A DNA stretch of 64,000 nt, from contig NZ_CP060494.1 of NCBI RefSeq assembly GCF_014334115.1, positions 1,580,501 to 1,644,500 on the forward strand. Direction: 5' to 3'. This DNA is from Sphingosinithalassobacter sp. CS137 (lineage in GTDB: Bacteria > Pseudomonadota > Alphaproteobacteria > Sphingomonadales > Sphingomonadaceae). The notes under the pieces were generated by a model. That model did not search any database and was not told where the DNA came from. It saw nothing but the letters and a program-made list of their open reading frames with translations. Positions 37,102-46,393 of this stretch are shown here, one piece after another (position 1 is the first letter of the stretch; every line of letters starts with the position of its first letter). The translations under genes and the position numbers were made by a program.

Positions 37102-38508
37102 ATGCGCTATCAGAGCACCCGGGGCCGCGCGCCCATGCTGGGTTTCCGAGATGTCACGCTCGCCGGCCTCGCCGTCGACGGCGGCCTCTATGTCCCCGAA
37201 TCCTGGCCGAGCTTCACGCGCGACGAGATCGCCGGCCTCGCCGGCCTTTCCTATGCAGAGACGGCGGTTCGCGTGATGCGGCCGTTCGTCGGCGACGATT
37301 TGGACGAGGCCGAGCTGCGCGCGCTGTGCCAAGCCGCCTATGGCCGGTTCGCGCATGCCGCGGTCACGCCGCTCGTCCAGCTCGATCACCGGCATTGGCT
37401 GCTCGAGCTGTTCCACGGGCCCACGCTCGCCTTCAAGGACGTTGCGCTCCAGCTGCTCGGCCTGCTCTTCGAGAAGTTCCTTGCCGGCAGCGACACGCAT
37501 CTCACGATCGTCGGCGCGACGTCGGGAGATACTGGCTCGGCGGCGATCGATGCAGTCGCGGGCCGGATCGGCGTCGATATCTTCATGCTCCACCCCAAGG
37601 GCCGGGTGAGCGACGTGCAGCGCCGTCAGATGACCACCGTGCGGGCGCCGAACGTCCACAATATCGCGATCGAGGGAAGTTTCGACGACGCCCAGGCGCT
37701 GGTGAAGGCAATGTTCAACGATCGCGATTTCGCCGGGCGCTTCAGGCTGTCGGCGGTGAATTCGATCAACTGGGCGCGGCTGATGGCCCAGATCGTCTAT
37801 TATTTCTACGCCGCCGTCCGGCTCGGCGCGCCCGATCGTCCGGTCGCCTTTTCGGTGCCTACCGGCAATTTCGGCGACGTGTTCGCCGGCTATGCCGCCG
37901 CGCGCATGGGGCTTCCGGTGGAGCGGCTGATCGTCGCCACCAACGTCAACGACATCCTCCACCGCGCACTGTCGGGCGGCGACTATTCTGCGGGCATTGT
38001 CACGCCCACGGCCGCGCCGTCGATGGACATTCAGGTGAGCTCGAATTTCGAGCGGCTGCTGTTCGATCTCGCGGGCCGTGACGGCGCCGCGATGGCCGCA
38101 CAGATGACCGAGTTCGAAACCAACCGGGCGATCCGGCTCACCAATGCCCAGCGCGAAGGCGCGGCGCGCTGGTTCGCGAGCGACAGTGTCGATCCCGATG
38201 CCATGTCCCAGGCAATGCGCTGGGCCGCCGCCGAGGCAGGCCAGGTGATCGATCCACACACCGGCATCGGTCTCGCCGCCGCGCGCCGTGCCGACCTGCC
38301 GGTCGAAACCCAGGTCGTGACGCTCGCGACTGCGCATCCTTCCAAGTTCGACGATCCGGTCGAACGCGCGACCGGCGTGCGCCCCGCGCTCCCGCGCCGG
38401 GTGGGCGACCTGTTCGACCGCGAGGAGCGTTATGACGTGCTGCCCGCGACGTTCGAGGCAGTGACCGGCTATATTGCCGAGCGGGCGCAGCCGCGGCCGA
38501 CCGAATAG
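37102..38508 (+). CDS. thrC: Threonine synthase
   Basis: A 468-residue PLP enzyme that converts O-phosphohomoserine to threonine. The N-terminus MRYQSTRGRAPMLGFRDV is typical of the long proteobacterial form. K112 in TLAFKDVALQLLG is the Schiff-base lysine, and VGATSGDTGSAAI is the phosphate-binding loop. VPTGNFGDVFAGYAA lies at mid-protein. It follows SURF1 by 52 bases on the same strand and precedes a methyltransferase gene 8 bases away. The start is ATG at 37102, with no obvious Shine-Dalgarno. Confidence 0.96.
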   Translation: MRYQSTRGRAPMLGFRDVTLAGLAVDGGLYVPESWPSFTRDEIAGLAGLSYAETAVRVMRPFVGDDLDEAELRALCQAAYGRFAHAAVTPLVQLDHRHWLLELFHGPTLAFKDVALQLLGLLFEKFLAGSDTHLTIVGATSGDTGSAAIDAVAGRIGVDIFMLHPKGRVSDVQRRQMTTVRAPNVHNIAIEGSFDDAQALVKAMFNDRDFAGRFRLSAVNSINWARLMAQIVYYFYAAVRLGAPDRPVAFSVPTGNFGDVFAGYAAARMGLPVERLIVATNVNDILHRALSGGDYSAGIVTPTAAPSMDIQVSSNFERLLFDLAGRDGAAMAAQMTEFETNRAIRLTNAQREGAARWFASDSVDPDAMSQAMRWAAAEAGQVIDPHTGIGLAAARRADLPVETQVVTLATAHPSKFDDPVERATGVRPALPRRVGDLFDREERYDVLPATFEAVTGYIAERAQPRPTE

Positions 38509-38516
38509 CCCGGCCG

Positions 38517-39386
38517 ATGGACCTGATCACCCTCGCCGGCGAACCCTGGGCCGAGTACGGACTTCTCGATTCGGGAAACGGCCGCAAGCTCGAACGCTAT
38601 GGCCGCTATCGCTTCGTCCGCCCCGAGCCACAGGCGCTGTGGGCACCCGCCAGTGACGACTGGGATGCGCATGGCGAATTCGTGCCAGCATCGGACGAGG
38701 AAGGCGGCGGCCGCTGGACCTTCGACAAGCCGGTACCGCGCGAAGGCTGGTCGCTCGCGTGGGAAGAGGCCCGCTTCACCGCGCACACCACCCCGTTCCG
38801 CCATCTCGGCTTCTTTCCCGACATGGCACCCGTCTGGCACTGGATGCGCGGCCGGATCGCCGGCATGGCCGATCCCGAGTGCATGAACCTGTTCGGCTAT
38901 ACCGGCGTCGGCACGCTCGCGCTGGCGGCGGCGGGCGCCCGCATGGTGCACGTCGACGCCTCGAAGAAGTCGGTCGAGGCGGCGCGCGCAAATGCCGCAC
39001 TGTCGGGCATGGAGGATCGCCCGGTCCGCTGGATCGTCGAAGATGCCGGCAAGTTCGTCGCGCGCGAAGTTCGGCGCGGCCGCCGCTATGATGGCATCAT
39101 CCTCGATCCGCCCAAATGGGGCCGCGGACCCAATGGCGAGGTGTGGAAGCTGGAGGAAGGCCTCCCCGATCTGATCGCCGACTGCCGCCGCCTGCTCGAT
39201 GGCGAATCGCGCTTCCTGTTTCTCACCGTCTATGCGGTGCGCATGTCGGCGCTGGCGATCGGCGAACTCGTGCGCCAGCATTTCGCAGATCTGGGCGGCA
39301 CGGTGGAGTGCGGCGAACTTACCGTTCGCGAGGAAGCGCGCGGCCTGCTCCTCCCCACCGCCATCTTCGCGCGCTGGAGCCGCTGA
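38517..39386 (+). CDS. Class I SAM-dependent methyltransferase (RlmI/RlmK-like core)
   Basis: A 289-residue methyltransferase. The SAM site is NLFGYTGVGTLALAAAGA (about residues 124-141), followed by the acidic HVDASKKSVEAA. The catalytic-loop motif ILDPPKWGRGPNGEV resembles RlmI/RlmK, which make m5C or m7G in 23S rRNA. The PUA domain that RlmI carries is not visible. The N-terminal 100 residues form a separate beta-rich part (FDKPVPREGWSLAWEEARF). An rRNA target is plausible but unproven. It is convergent with ccmB. Confidence 0.83.
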   Translation: MDLITLAGEPWAEYGLLDSGNGRKLERYGRYRFVRPEPQALWAPASDDWDAHGEFVPASDEEGGGRWTFDKPVPREGWSLAWEEARFTAHTTPFRHLGFFPDMAPVWHWMRGRIAGMADPECMNLFGYTGVGTLALAAAGARMVHVDASKKSVEAARANAALSGMEDRPVRWIVEDAGKFVAREVRRGRRYDGIILDPPKWGRGPNGEVWKLEEGLPDLIADCRRLLDGESRFLFLTVYAVRMSALAIGELVRQHFADLGGTVECGELTVREEARGLLLPTAIFARWSR

Positions 39387-39392
39387 GCCGGC

Positions 39393-40037
39393 TCAGCTGC
39401 GACCCATCCGGATCGCTGCCCCCGCGACGAAGGGGCAGCCCGCGACCAGCAGCAGGCTGACGGCGCCGAGCAGCTTGAGCGCGCCGGGCTCGCCGCCCAC
39501 CGATCCCGCGCCGAAGATCAGCAGCGGCACCGCGAACGGCAGCATGACGAGCCCCGCGAGCCCTCCGGCCCCCCGCAGCCCCGCCGTCAGCGCCGCCGTC
39601 GCCACGCCAAGGGCGGCGAGACCCGGCGTGCCGATCGCAAGCCCGATCAGCACCTGCCCCAGCGCCGCTCCGCTCAGATTGAGCAGCGCCGCGGCGATCA
39701 CCGTTGCGCCGAGCAGTGGAGGCCCGAAGCCGAGCCAATGGCCCGCCATCTTCGCCGCGGCGACGGTCGATTCGGCGAACCCGCGCACCGCGAGCTGATC
39801 CAGCACGCCATTCTCGGCATCGGGCGCGATCAGACGCTCGACCGGGAGCAGCGCCGCAAGCAGCGCCGCCGCCCAGATCACGCCCCCGCCCACACGCGCG
39901 AGCAGCCGCCCATCGGGGCCGATCGCGAAGGGGAACAGGATCGCGACCAGCAGGAAAAAGGCAACCGGAAGCACGAGGCCGCCCAGCGCCCAGCCGCGCC
40001 GCAATTCGCGCCAGATGAGCGCGCCGAACCCGCTCAC
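39393..40037 (-). CDS. ccmB: Heme exporter protein B
   Basis: A 214-residue integral membrane subunit of the CcmABCD system for cytochrome c maturation, with six hydrophobic helices. The N-terminal LIWRELRRGWALGG and the following LLARVGGGVIWAAALLAALL are typical. It starts at GTG 40037 inside the ccmA stop (GTGA) and so is coupled to the ATPase subunit. CcmC, CcmD and later genes are not in the window. Confidence 0.93.
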   Translation of the reverse strand: MSGFGALIWRELRRGWALGGLVLPVAFFLLVAILFPFAIGPDGRLLARVGGGVIWAAALLAALLPVERLIAPDAENGVLDQLAVRGFAESTVAAAKMAGHWLGFGPPLLGATVIAAALLNLSGAALGQVLIGLAIGTPGLAALGVATAALTAGLRGAGGLAGLVMLPFAVPLLIFGAGSVGGEPGALKLLGAVSLLLVAGCPFVAGAAIRMGRS

Positions 40038-40618
40038 AGCGGCGCCTCCAGCGTCACCGTGATCGCCCGCGCCATGCGCACCGGGAGATGCGTGGCGACC
40101 AGCACGATCCCGCCCGCCGCGCGGTGCGTCTCGATCACTGCCTCCAGCAGCGCGACCGAATCGGCATCGAGCCCGTTCGCGGGTTCGTCGAGCAGCCAGA
40201 CCGGTGCCGCGCCTGCAACCACGCGCGCCAGCGCGGCGCGCCGCCGCTGGCCGGTGGAGAGCAGCCGGACAGGCACCTCCGCCAGCGCTTCCAGCCCCAC
40301 CGCAACCAGCGCGGCAGCCACGGCCGCGCGGCGCCCGTCGAGCCGTGCCCAGAAATCGAGCGCCTGCACCACCGTCAGCTCGGGATCGAGCGCGGCGGTT
40401 TCGCTGAGCAGCGCGCGCGCGCCCTGCGCCTCCACCCGCCCCCCGGCAGGCGGCAGCAGCCCCGCCGCCACTCGGATCAGGCTCGATTTGCCCGCGCCGT
40501 TCGGCCCCGTAACCAGCGCGCCATCGCCCGGGCCGAGGGCAAAGCTCAGCCCCTCGAACAACAGACGTCCCCCGCGTGCGCAGGTCACATCATCGAAGGC
40601 GAGCCGCGCGGCGTTCAC
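40034..40618 (-). CDS. ccmA: Heme exporter ATP-binding protein A
   Basis: A 194-residue ABC ATPase of the cytochrome c maturation complex; its ATP hydrolysis releases holo-CcmE. Walker A GPNGAGKS is at residues 38-45. The signature region is [16 protein letters not shown], with LSTGQ in place of LSGGQ, as often in CcmA. Walker B is [12 protein letters not shown]. The GTG at 40618 overlaps the upstream metallopeptidase stop by four bases. Confidence 0.94.
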   Translation of the reverse strand: MNAARLAFDDVTCARGGRLLFEGLSFALGPGDGALVTGPNGAGKSSLIRVAAGLLPPAGGRVEAQGARALLSETAALDPELTVVQALDFWARLDGRRAAVAAALVAVGLEALAEVPVRLLSTGQRRRAALARVVAGAAPVWLLDEPANGLDADSVALLEAVIETHRAAGGIVLVATHLPVRMARAITVTLEAPL

Positions 40619-41025
40619 GCGTCGGCCGCGTCCTCCAGCGCATGCATGTCGTCGTCGGAAAGGCCGAAGTGATGGCCCACTTCGTGCACGACCACGTGGG
40701 TGACCAGCGCCTCGAGCGACACGTCGGTCTCGATCCACTCGTCGAGCAACGGCCGGCGATAGAGATGGATTCGATCGGGCAGCGCGCCCGAATCGAACGA
40801 GGATTTCTCCCCCACGGGACGCCCATGATAGAGGCCCGTGAGCTGAAACGGATCCTCGATGCCAAGCGCCGCGAGCGTCTCCTCGTCGGCAAATTCCTCG
40901 ACGATCAGCACGACATCGCCGAGATAGCTGCCGAACGGCTCGGGAATCCTGGCGAGCGCCGCGCGCGCGAGCCGCTCGATCGCTTCGGCGCTGGGTGCGG
41001 TTGCCATCGGCGCTTGCCCGTTCAT
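40615..41025 (-). CDS. Small zincin-like metallopeptidase family protein
   Basis: A 136-residue protein with H114-E-V-G-H118 followed by [13 protein letters not shown], the extended zincin motif of the widespread 'metallopeptidase family protein' group. A third ligand may be the downstream aspartate or histidine. The region [12 protein letters not shown] precedes the site. No signal peptide. It is the first gene of a three-gene operon with ccmA and ccmB; whether it takes part in cytochrome c maturation is unknown. Confidence 0.85.
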   Translation of the reverse strand: MNGQAPMATAPSAEAIERLARAALARIPEPFGSYLGDVVLIVEEFADEETLAALGIEDPFQLTGLYHGRPVGEKSSFDSGALPDRIHLYRRPLLDEWIETDVSLEALVTHVVVHEVGHHFGLSDDDMHALEDAADA

Positions 41026-41073
41026 GGCCTAGCCCATAGTCCGGCAGGCGAAGCGACGGCAAGGAGAAGGACG

Positions 41074-41367
41074 ATGGTGGCGAAACTGAGTCAGGCCGAG
41101 CGCGAGGCCGCATTGGGCGATCTGCCCGACTGGAACCACGATGCCGAGCGTGACGGCATTGCCCGGCGCTTCACCTTCGACGACTTCTCCGAGGCCTTCG
41201 GTTTCATGACGCGAGTCGCGCTGCTCGCCGAAAAAGCCGACCATCATCCCGAATGGTCGAACGTCTGGAATCGAGTCGACGTGCTGCTCACCACCCACGA
41301 TGCAGGCGGTCTTTCGCAGCGCGACCTCGACCTCGCCGCGGCGATCGACGCGCTGCTGGTGCGCTGA
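41074..41367 (+). CDS. phhB: Pterin-4a-carbinolamine dehydratase
   Basis: A 97-residue enzyme that dehydrates 4a-hydroxytetrahydropterin during cofactor recycling for aromatic amino acid hydroxylases. The family core is [34 protein letters not shown] (active-site histidines) and [27 protein letters not shown] gives a strong ribosome site before the ATG at 41074. No phenylalanine hydroxylase gene is in the window. Confidence 0.95.
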   Translation: MVAKLSQAEREAALGDLPDWNHDAERDGIARRFTFDDFSEAFGFMTRVALLAEKADHHPEWSNVWNRVDVLLTTHDAGGLSQRDLDLAAAIDALLVR

Positions 41368-41403
41368 GGCGCCCGCCGGAGCGAGCGCCAGCGCGTCAGC
41401 CGC

Positions 41404-42117
41404 TCAGCGATTGCTCTTCGGCAGCCCCGCCTTTTCCTCAGCCTGTACGGCCGCGCTCGGGTCGAGCGAGGGCGCCGCAGGATTGGGCACGGCCCGATCC
41501 TCGATATCGGCGGTCGGGATCGACTGATCGACGTTCGCTTCGCCCTGCTCGGCGTCGCCCGCCACTTCCTCGCCGGCCGCGGCTTCCGGCTGGGCCGGCG
41601 GCGCGGGGAAGGGCAGGTTCGATCCCTGCGCGTTCAGATAGGCGATCAGGTTGGCACGGTCCTGGGGGTCCGAAAGGCCGGCGAAGGTCATCTTCGTTCC
41701 GGGCGCATAGCGGCGCGGCGATTCGAACCATGCGTCGAGCGCCTCGAAGGTCCAGTCGCCGGGCACAGACTTCAGCGCGTCCGAATAGGCGAAGCCGGCG
41801 ACGTGCGCGTGCGGCTTGCCCACCGTGTCCCAGAGATTGGGGCCGACGCCGTTCGCGCCGCCCTGATTGATCGTGTGGCAGGCGGCGCACTTCTTGAAGA
41901 CGTTCTCGCCCGCGGCGACGTCCGCAGCGGCAAGGCGAGTAGCGATCGGCGCGACGGCATCGCCGCCTTCGCTCGCCAGCTCTACGCCCTCGATCGGATA
42001 GCCCATCTTCTCGGGCCGCTCGGCGTGAAACACCATCCCGCTGACGATCGTAAGCCCGAGCGCGGCAATGCCTCCCGCCAGAACCCATCCCGCGATCGTA
42101 TTCGTCCGATTGTCCAT
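41404..42117 (-). CDS. Membrane-anchored class I cytochrome c
   Basis: A 237-residue protein with one uncleaved N-terminal anchor (residues 9-30) and a periplasmic cytochrome c domain. Heme attachment is C77-A-A-C80-H81, and the distal ligand is probably the Met in PGTKMTFAGL. GVGPNLWDTVGKPHA is a standard c-type segment. The 60-residue C-terminal tail is rich in Ala, Glu and Pro and is not part of the fold. Such proteins (CycM/c552-like) carry electrons to the aa3 oxidase, whose operon is 5 kb away. Confidence 0.92.
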   Translation of the reverse strand: MDNRTNTIAGWVLAGGIAALGLTIVSGMVFHAERPEKMGYPIEGVELASEGGDAVAPIATRLAAADVAAGENVFKKCAACHTINQGGANGVGPNLWDTVGKPHAHVAGFAYSDALKSVPGDWTFEALDAWFESPRRYAPGTKMTFAGLSDPQDRANLIAYLNAQGSNLPFPAPPAQPEAAAGEEVAGDAEQGEANVDQSIPTADIEDRAVPNPAAPSLDPSAAVQAEEKAGLPKSNR

Positions 42118-42186
42118 CTGCTGCCCGGCACCCTTGGATTAAGTCGTGCTCCTTTAGAGCGGCACTTGGCGCATCGCAAGCCGGGC

Positions 42187-42214
42187 TTGCCCGCAGGGTC
42201 CGGCAGGTCTAAGC
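42187..42214 (+). promoter_or_regulatory. Candidate promoter of pheA
   Basis: TTGCCC (42187-42192) and TCTAAG (42209-42214) are 16 bases apart, each with four of six consensus bases. The ATG lies 10 bases beyond the -10 hexamer and no ribosome-binding sequence is seen, so the mRNA may be leaderless or nearly so. Confidence 0.4.
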
Positions 42215-42224
42215 GCGCCCTCCC

Positions 42225-43115
42225 ATGGAGAATTTCGCCGCGCCCGCGCGACCGATCATCGCCGCCATGATCGCCGATGCGGCGGCTGCGCCGGATCGCG
42301 CCGTCGCGTTCCAGGGTGCCCCCGGCGCCAATTCGCATATGGCCGTGCGCGAGGCGCTGCCCGATGCGCTGCCGCTCCCCTGCTTCAGCTTCGAGGATGC
42401 GATCGAGGCGGTGCGCGAAGGTCGCGCCGCGCGCGCGATGATTCCGATCGAAAATTCGCTGCACGGCCGAGTCGCGGACATTCATTTCCTGCTGCCCGAA
42501 TCCGGGCTGGTGATCACCGGCGAACATTTCCTGCCGATCCGCCACGCACTGCTCGGGACCGGAACGCTCGAGCAGGTGCGCGAGGCGACCAGCCACGTTC
42601 AGGCGCTCGGCCAGTGCCGCCTGTGGCTGCGCGCGCGCGGCATCACCCCGGTCGCCTATGCCGACACCGCCGGCGCGGCGGCGCTGGTCGCCGAAACGGC
42701 GAATCCCGAAATCGCCGCACTTGCCCCGGCGGGCGCCGCGCCGCTCTACGGCCTCGACGTGCTCGCCTCCGACATCGCCGATGCCGATCACAATATGACG
42801 CGCTTCGTGCTGCTGGCGCGCGAAGGCGCGGCGCCCAAAGGCGACGGACCGTGCATGACGACCCTGGTCTTTGAAGTGAAGAACGTGCCCGCCGCACTCT
42901 ACAAGGCGCTGGGCGGCTTCGCGACCAACGGCGTCAACATGACCAAGCTCGAAAGCTATCAGCGCGGCGGCAGCTTCGCGGCGTCCGAATTCTATGCCGA
43001 CATCGTCGGCCGCCCCGGCGATCCCGCCGTCGATCGCGCGCTGGCGGAGCTGGGCTTTCACAGCAAATGGGTGCGTTTGCTCGGCACCTATCGTCAGGCG
43101 CGCCCGCGACCCTGA
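42225..43115 (+). CDS. pheA: Prephenate dehydratase
   Basis: A 296-residue enzyme that converts prephenate to phenylpyruvate in phenylalanine synthesis. The catalytic domain opens VAFQGAPGANSHMAVREA and contains MIPIENSLHGRVADI. HNMTRFVLLAR is the TRF motif of the active site. A C-terminal ACT domain (residues about 210-290), with LYKALGGFATNGVNMTKLES, should give feedback inhibition by phenylalanine. It has no fused chorismate mutase; a separate mutase gene lies at 55180-55461. Confidence 0.96.
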   Translation: MENFAAPARPIIAAMIADAAAAPDRAVAFQGAPGANSHMAVREALPDALPLPCFSFEDAIEAVREGRAARAMIPIENSLHGRVADIHFLLPESGLVITGEHFLPIRHALLGTGTLEQVREATSHVQALGQCRLWLRARGITPVAYADTAGAAALVAETANPEIAALAPAGAAPLYGLDVLASDIADADHNMTRFVLLAREGAAPKGDGPCMTTLVFEVKNVPAALYKALGGFATNGVNMTKLESYQRGGSFAASEFYADIVGRPGDPAVDRALAELGFHSKWVRLLGTYRQARPRP

Positions 43116-43136
43116 CCGTCCGGGCGGGCGAAACGG

Positions 43137-44012
43137 CTACGCCTCGTCGAGCCAGGCCCGCATAAGCGTGTGCGCGATCGCATAAGGCGGGGGCGCGGCA
43201 AAGGGGGCGCCGGGTTCCTCGGACAGCGCCGCGCGGATGCCTGCCCGCGGCACCCACAAGGCATCCTCCAGCTCGTTCGGATCGACGGTAAGCGCATCGT
43301 CTTCCGCCCTGCCGATGCATGCGATCATCAGCGAGGAGGGGAAGGGCCAGGGCTGGCTGGCGACATAGCGGATGCCGTGCACGCGCACGCCCGCCTCCTC
43401 CAGCGTTTCGCGCGCCACCGCTTCCTCGATCGATTCGCCGGGCTCCAGAAAGCCCGCGAGCGCCGAATAGCGCCCGGGCGGCCAGCCGGGCTGGCGCCCC
43501 ACCAGCACGCGGTCGTCGTGCTCGATCAGCATGATCACCACCGGATCGGTGCGCGGGAAATGCTCGGCGGCGCAATTGGGGCATTTGCGTGCCCAGCCCG
43601 CGCGAAAGGCCTGGGTGCCATGTCCGCACACGGCGCAGAAGCGGTGCCGCATGTGCCAGTCGACCACGCTGCGCGCGGCGGCATAGAGCGACGCCTCCTC
43701 GGGCGGCATCAGCCCCAGCATCCGGAACAGCGCGGGCGATCGCCCGCGCACCGGCGGCTCCTCGGGATCGACGGCGGCGAAGTGCGGCACCTGCCGTTCG
43801 TCTAGCCCGAGCAGGACGAGCTCGGCATTCTCCGCCGCATCGGCGAGCGATCCCCAGCCGAGCCGCCCCGCGTCGTCAATCTCCGGATCGAGCGCGGCAA
43901 GCCTGAGCAGCCGCGCCCGCCAGTCGCCCGTTGCCGCGGCGAGCGCCTCGGCATCGTGGCGCAGCCGGTCGGCGCGATCGAGGGTGCAGCCGGTGAAGCC
44001 CGGCCGGATCAC
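43137..44012 (-). CDS. nudC: NADH pyrophosphatase (NudC-type Nudix hydrolase)
   Basis: A 291-residue hydrolase of NAD(H) and of NAD-capped RNA ends. The zinc ribbon is two Cys pairs in RFCAVCGHG and ARKCPNC. The Nudix box GFLEPGESIEEAVARETLEEAG is intact, and the diagnostic SQPWPFPSS follows. I chose the GTG at 44012 (VIRPGFTGCTLDRA), which overlaps the upstream beta-lactamase-like stop by four bases. An upstream start would add residues inside that gene. Confidence 0.94.
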   Translation of the reverse strand: MIRPGFTGCTLDRADRLRHDAEALAAATGDWRARLLRLAALDPEIDDAGRLGWGSLADAAENAELVLLGLDERQVPHFAAVDPEEPPVRGRSPALFRMLGLMPPEEASLYAAARSVVDWHMRHRFCAVCGHGTQAFRAGWARKCPNCAAEHFPRTDPVVIMLIEHDDRVLVGRQPGWPPGRYSALAGFLEPGESIEEAVARETLEEAGVRVHGIRYVASQPWPFPSSLMIACIGRAEDDALTVDPNELEDALWVPRAGIRAALSEEPGAPFAAPPPYAIAHTLMRAWLDEA

Positions 44013-45319
44013 TGCGCCATGTCGGTGTAGATCGCGCGCACCGCATCGTCGCGCAGCGGCCATTTGTCGGCGGGAAAGTAATTGACCATCACGACGCCGC
44101 GCACCTTGTTGGTCGGATCGACCCAGGCGGCCGTACCGGCGGCGCCGCCCCAGCCATAGGTGCCCGCGCCCGCACCACCCGGAACGCTGTCGAGATACAC
44201 CGATCCGCCGGCGCCATAGCCCATGCGTGGGCCGGTGGTGCCGCCGGTGTTGCCCGCCACGCCGCCGAACGCGACGCCTTCGGGCAGCAGGTTCGACATG
44301 GCGAGCCGCACCGTCTCCGGCTTCAGCACGCGCGTGCCGTCCAGCACGCCTTCGTTGAGCAGCATGTGCAGGAAACGGTCATAGTTGCGCGCCGACATCA
44401 CCAGCCCGGCGCCGCCATAGGGAAAGCTCGGCGGCGTCAGCCAGACCGACGATCCGGCCGGATCGACCGGTAGCCGGTTGTCGCCCGCCCAGGCATAGTT
44501 GGTGGCGAACCGGCCGACCTCGGACTGCGGCACCGTCCAATAGGTCGAGTCCATGTCGAGCGGATCGAACAGCCGGGTCTGGACGAAGCGCTCGAACGGC
44601 ATGCCCGCCGCCACTTCGATCACCCGTGCCAGCACGTCGAGCGAGATCGAGTAGCTCCAGCTGGTGCCCGGATCGGCGATCAGCGGCAGCGTGGCCACGC
44701 GATTCGCGAATTCCTCGAGCGAATCGGGGCGGATGGTGCGCATCTGCGGCTCCAGCGCCGCGTTCAGTGCCGCCGGATTGATCCCCAGCCGGTTGTATTC
44801 GTCGAGCAGCGGGCCCTTGGTGACGATGGTGTAGCCGAGGCCGGCGGTGTGGGTCAGCAGGTGGCGGACCGTGATCGGGCGCGCGGCCGGGCGCGATTCG
44901 AGACTGTTCTCGGGATCGGTCAGCACCTTCATTTCGGCAAAGCCGGGAATGAAGTCGGAAATCGGCTGATCGAGCTCCAGCTTGCCTTCTTCGACCAGCA
45001 TCATCGCCGCGATGCCGGTTATCGGCTTCGTCATCGAATAGACGCGCCAGAGCGAATCGGCGTCCGCCGCTGCGGCGCCCTCCTCGGCGGCGATGCGGCC
45101 GGCCGAAACGAACACGGGCGCGCCCGTGCCGCCATAGCCGATCACGATGCCGTTGGTCCGGTCTTCGGCCACATAGCGATCGACGAGCGCCTGAGTCTCC
45201 TGCGAAGCGGCGACACGCGATTCGACCGGCGGGGTCTGCGTCGCCGTCTGCGCGCAGGCCGCGCTCGCGGCGAGCGCCAGGGCGAGGCCGGTCAGTCCGA
45301 ACTGTCTCATTGCACGCAT
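44009..45319 (-). CDS. Serine beta-lactamase-like hydrolase (class C/esterase EstB family)
   Basis: A 436-residue exported serine hydrolase. The signal peptide ends SAACAQ (about residue 23). The active-site SxxK is in VYSMTKPITGIA, and the tyrosine motif is probably YSIS in SWSYSISLDVLARV. A Gly-rich region (GGVAGNTGGTTG) precedes the final strand motif, where the HxG equivalent appears as WGGAAGT. Members are esterases, peptidases or beta-lactamases, and the sequence does not decide. I prefer the ATG at 45319 because GGAGAAA is 8 bases upstream; a second ATG at 45310 overlaps the mutY stop. It sits between mutY and nudC. Confidence 0.87.
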   Translation of the reverse strand: MRAMRQFGLTGLALALAASAACAQTATQTPPVESRVAASQETQALVDRYVAEDRTNGIVIGYGGTGAPVFVSAGRIAAEEGAAAADADSLWRVYSMTKPITGIAAMMLVEEGKLELDQPISDFIPGFAEMKVLTDPENSLESRPAARPITVRHLLTHTAGLGYTIVTKGPLLDEYNRLGINPAALNAALEPQMRTIRPDSLEEFANRVATLPLIADPGTSWSYSISLDVLARVIEVAAGMPFERFVQTRLFDPLDMDSTYWTVPQSEVGRFATNYAWAGDNRLPVDPAGSSVWLTPPSFPYGGAGLVMSARNYDRFLHMLLNEGVLDGTRVLKPETVRLAMSNLLPEGVAFGGVAGNTGGTTGPRMGYGAGGSVYLDSVPGGAGAGTYGWGGAAGTAAWVDPTNKVRGVVMVNYFPADKWPLRDDAVRAIYTDMAQ

Positions 45320-46365
45320 CGCTGTTTCTCCATCATCCGCACCGCCCGAACGAACACGGTCGGCAGTCCTGCCGAGCCGAGATCGTCGATCGGCCACCAT
45401 TCGCTCTCCGGCGGCACTGAATGCCCGGCGAACGGAGCCGCCGCAAGCGCCGCCTCGAGCCGGAAGTGCGTGAAGACATGGCGTACCCTCGGTTCGAGCA
45501 GCCGCCACTCCGCGGCGAACGGCGAAGCCGCCAGTCCCGGCGGTTCGGCGCCCCACTCCCCGGTCGGCAGCGCGCGCATCCCGCCGAGCAGGCCGCGTGC
45601 GGGGCGGCGCACCAGCAGCACCGCGCCGTCGCGCTCGGCCCAGAAGAAGGTGCCGAAGCGGCGCGGCTTCTCGGGCTTTCGGGCTTTCACCGGATAGGCT
45701 TCGGGCGCGCCCTCGGCCGCCGCGCGGCAGCGCTCACGCAGCGGACAGGCGAGGCAGCGCGGCGCCCGGGCCGTGCAGATCATGCTGCCGAGATCCATCA
45801 TCGCCTGGGCGAAGTCGCCCGCGCACGCGTCGGGCGTAATCGAATCGGTCGCGGCATGGATCGCGGGTTTCGCGGCCGGCAGCGGATCAGAGATCGCGAA
45901 CAGCCGCGCCACCACGCGCTCGACATTCGAATCGACCACCACCGCGCGCCGGCCGAAGGCGATCGCCGAGACCGCCGCCGCGGTATAGCCGCCGATCCCG
46001 GGCAGCGCGCGCAGCGCCGCCTCGTCCTCCGGAAGCCGGCCGCCATGTTCGCCCGCCACGGCACGGGCACAGGCCAGCAGATTGCGCGCCCGCGCATAAT
46101 AGCCGAGCCCCGCCCATGCGGCCATCAGCTCGGCCTCGTCGGCCGCCGCCAGCGCCGCGAAGCTGGGCCAGCGGGCTAGGAACTTCTCGAAATAGGGCCG
46201 CACGGTGGGCACCTGCGTCTGCTGGAGCATCACTTCGGAAAGCCACACCGCATAGGGGTCCGCACGCGCTGCGCCGGGCGGCGCCCGCCAGGGCAGGACG
46301 CGCGCATGGCTATCGTACCAGTCGAGAAGCAGGGCGGCGATGACGTGAGGATGATTGTCGGGCAC
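45307..46365 (-). CDS. mutY: A/G-specific adenine DNA glycosylase
   Basis: A 352-residue base-excision repair enzyme that removes adenine mispaired with 8-oxoguanine. The helix-hairpin-helix LPGIGGYTAAAVSAIAFG and the catalytic Asp in VVVDSNVERVVAR are present, and the E in LSEVMLQQTQV is the catalytic glutamate. The [4Fe-4S] loop is CTARAPRCLACPLRERC (C-x6-C-x2-C-x5-C). A C-terminal Nudix-like recognition domain begins near KPEKPRRFGTFFWA. Divergent from dciA. Confidence 0.96.
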   Translation of the reverse strand: MPDNHPHVIAALLLDWYDSHARVLPWRAPPGAARADPYAVWLSEVMLQQTQVPTVRPYFEKFLARWPSFAALAAADEAELMAAWAGLGYYARARNLLACARAVAGEHGGRLPEDEAALRALPGIGGYTAAAVSAIAFGRRAVVVDSNVERVVARLFAISDPLPAAKPAIHAATDSITPDACAGDFAQAMMDLGSMICTARAPRCLACPLRERCRAAAEGAPEAYPVKARKPEKPRRFGTFFWAERDGAVLLVRRPARGLLGGMRALPTGEWGAEPPGLAASPFAAEWRLLEPRVRHVFTHFRLEAALAAAPFAGHSVPPESEWWPIDDLGSAGLPTVFVRAVRMMEKQRCVQ

Positions 46366-46393
46366 GCCTCGCCTATGGCATGGGTCTGTTCAG

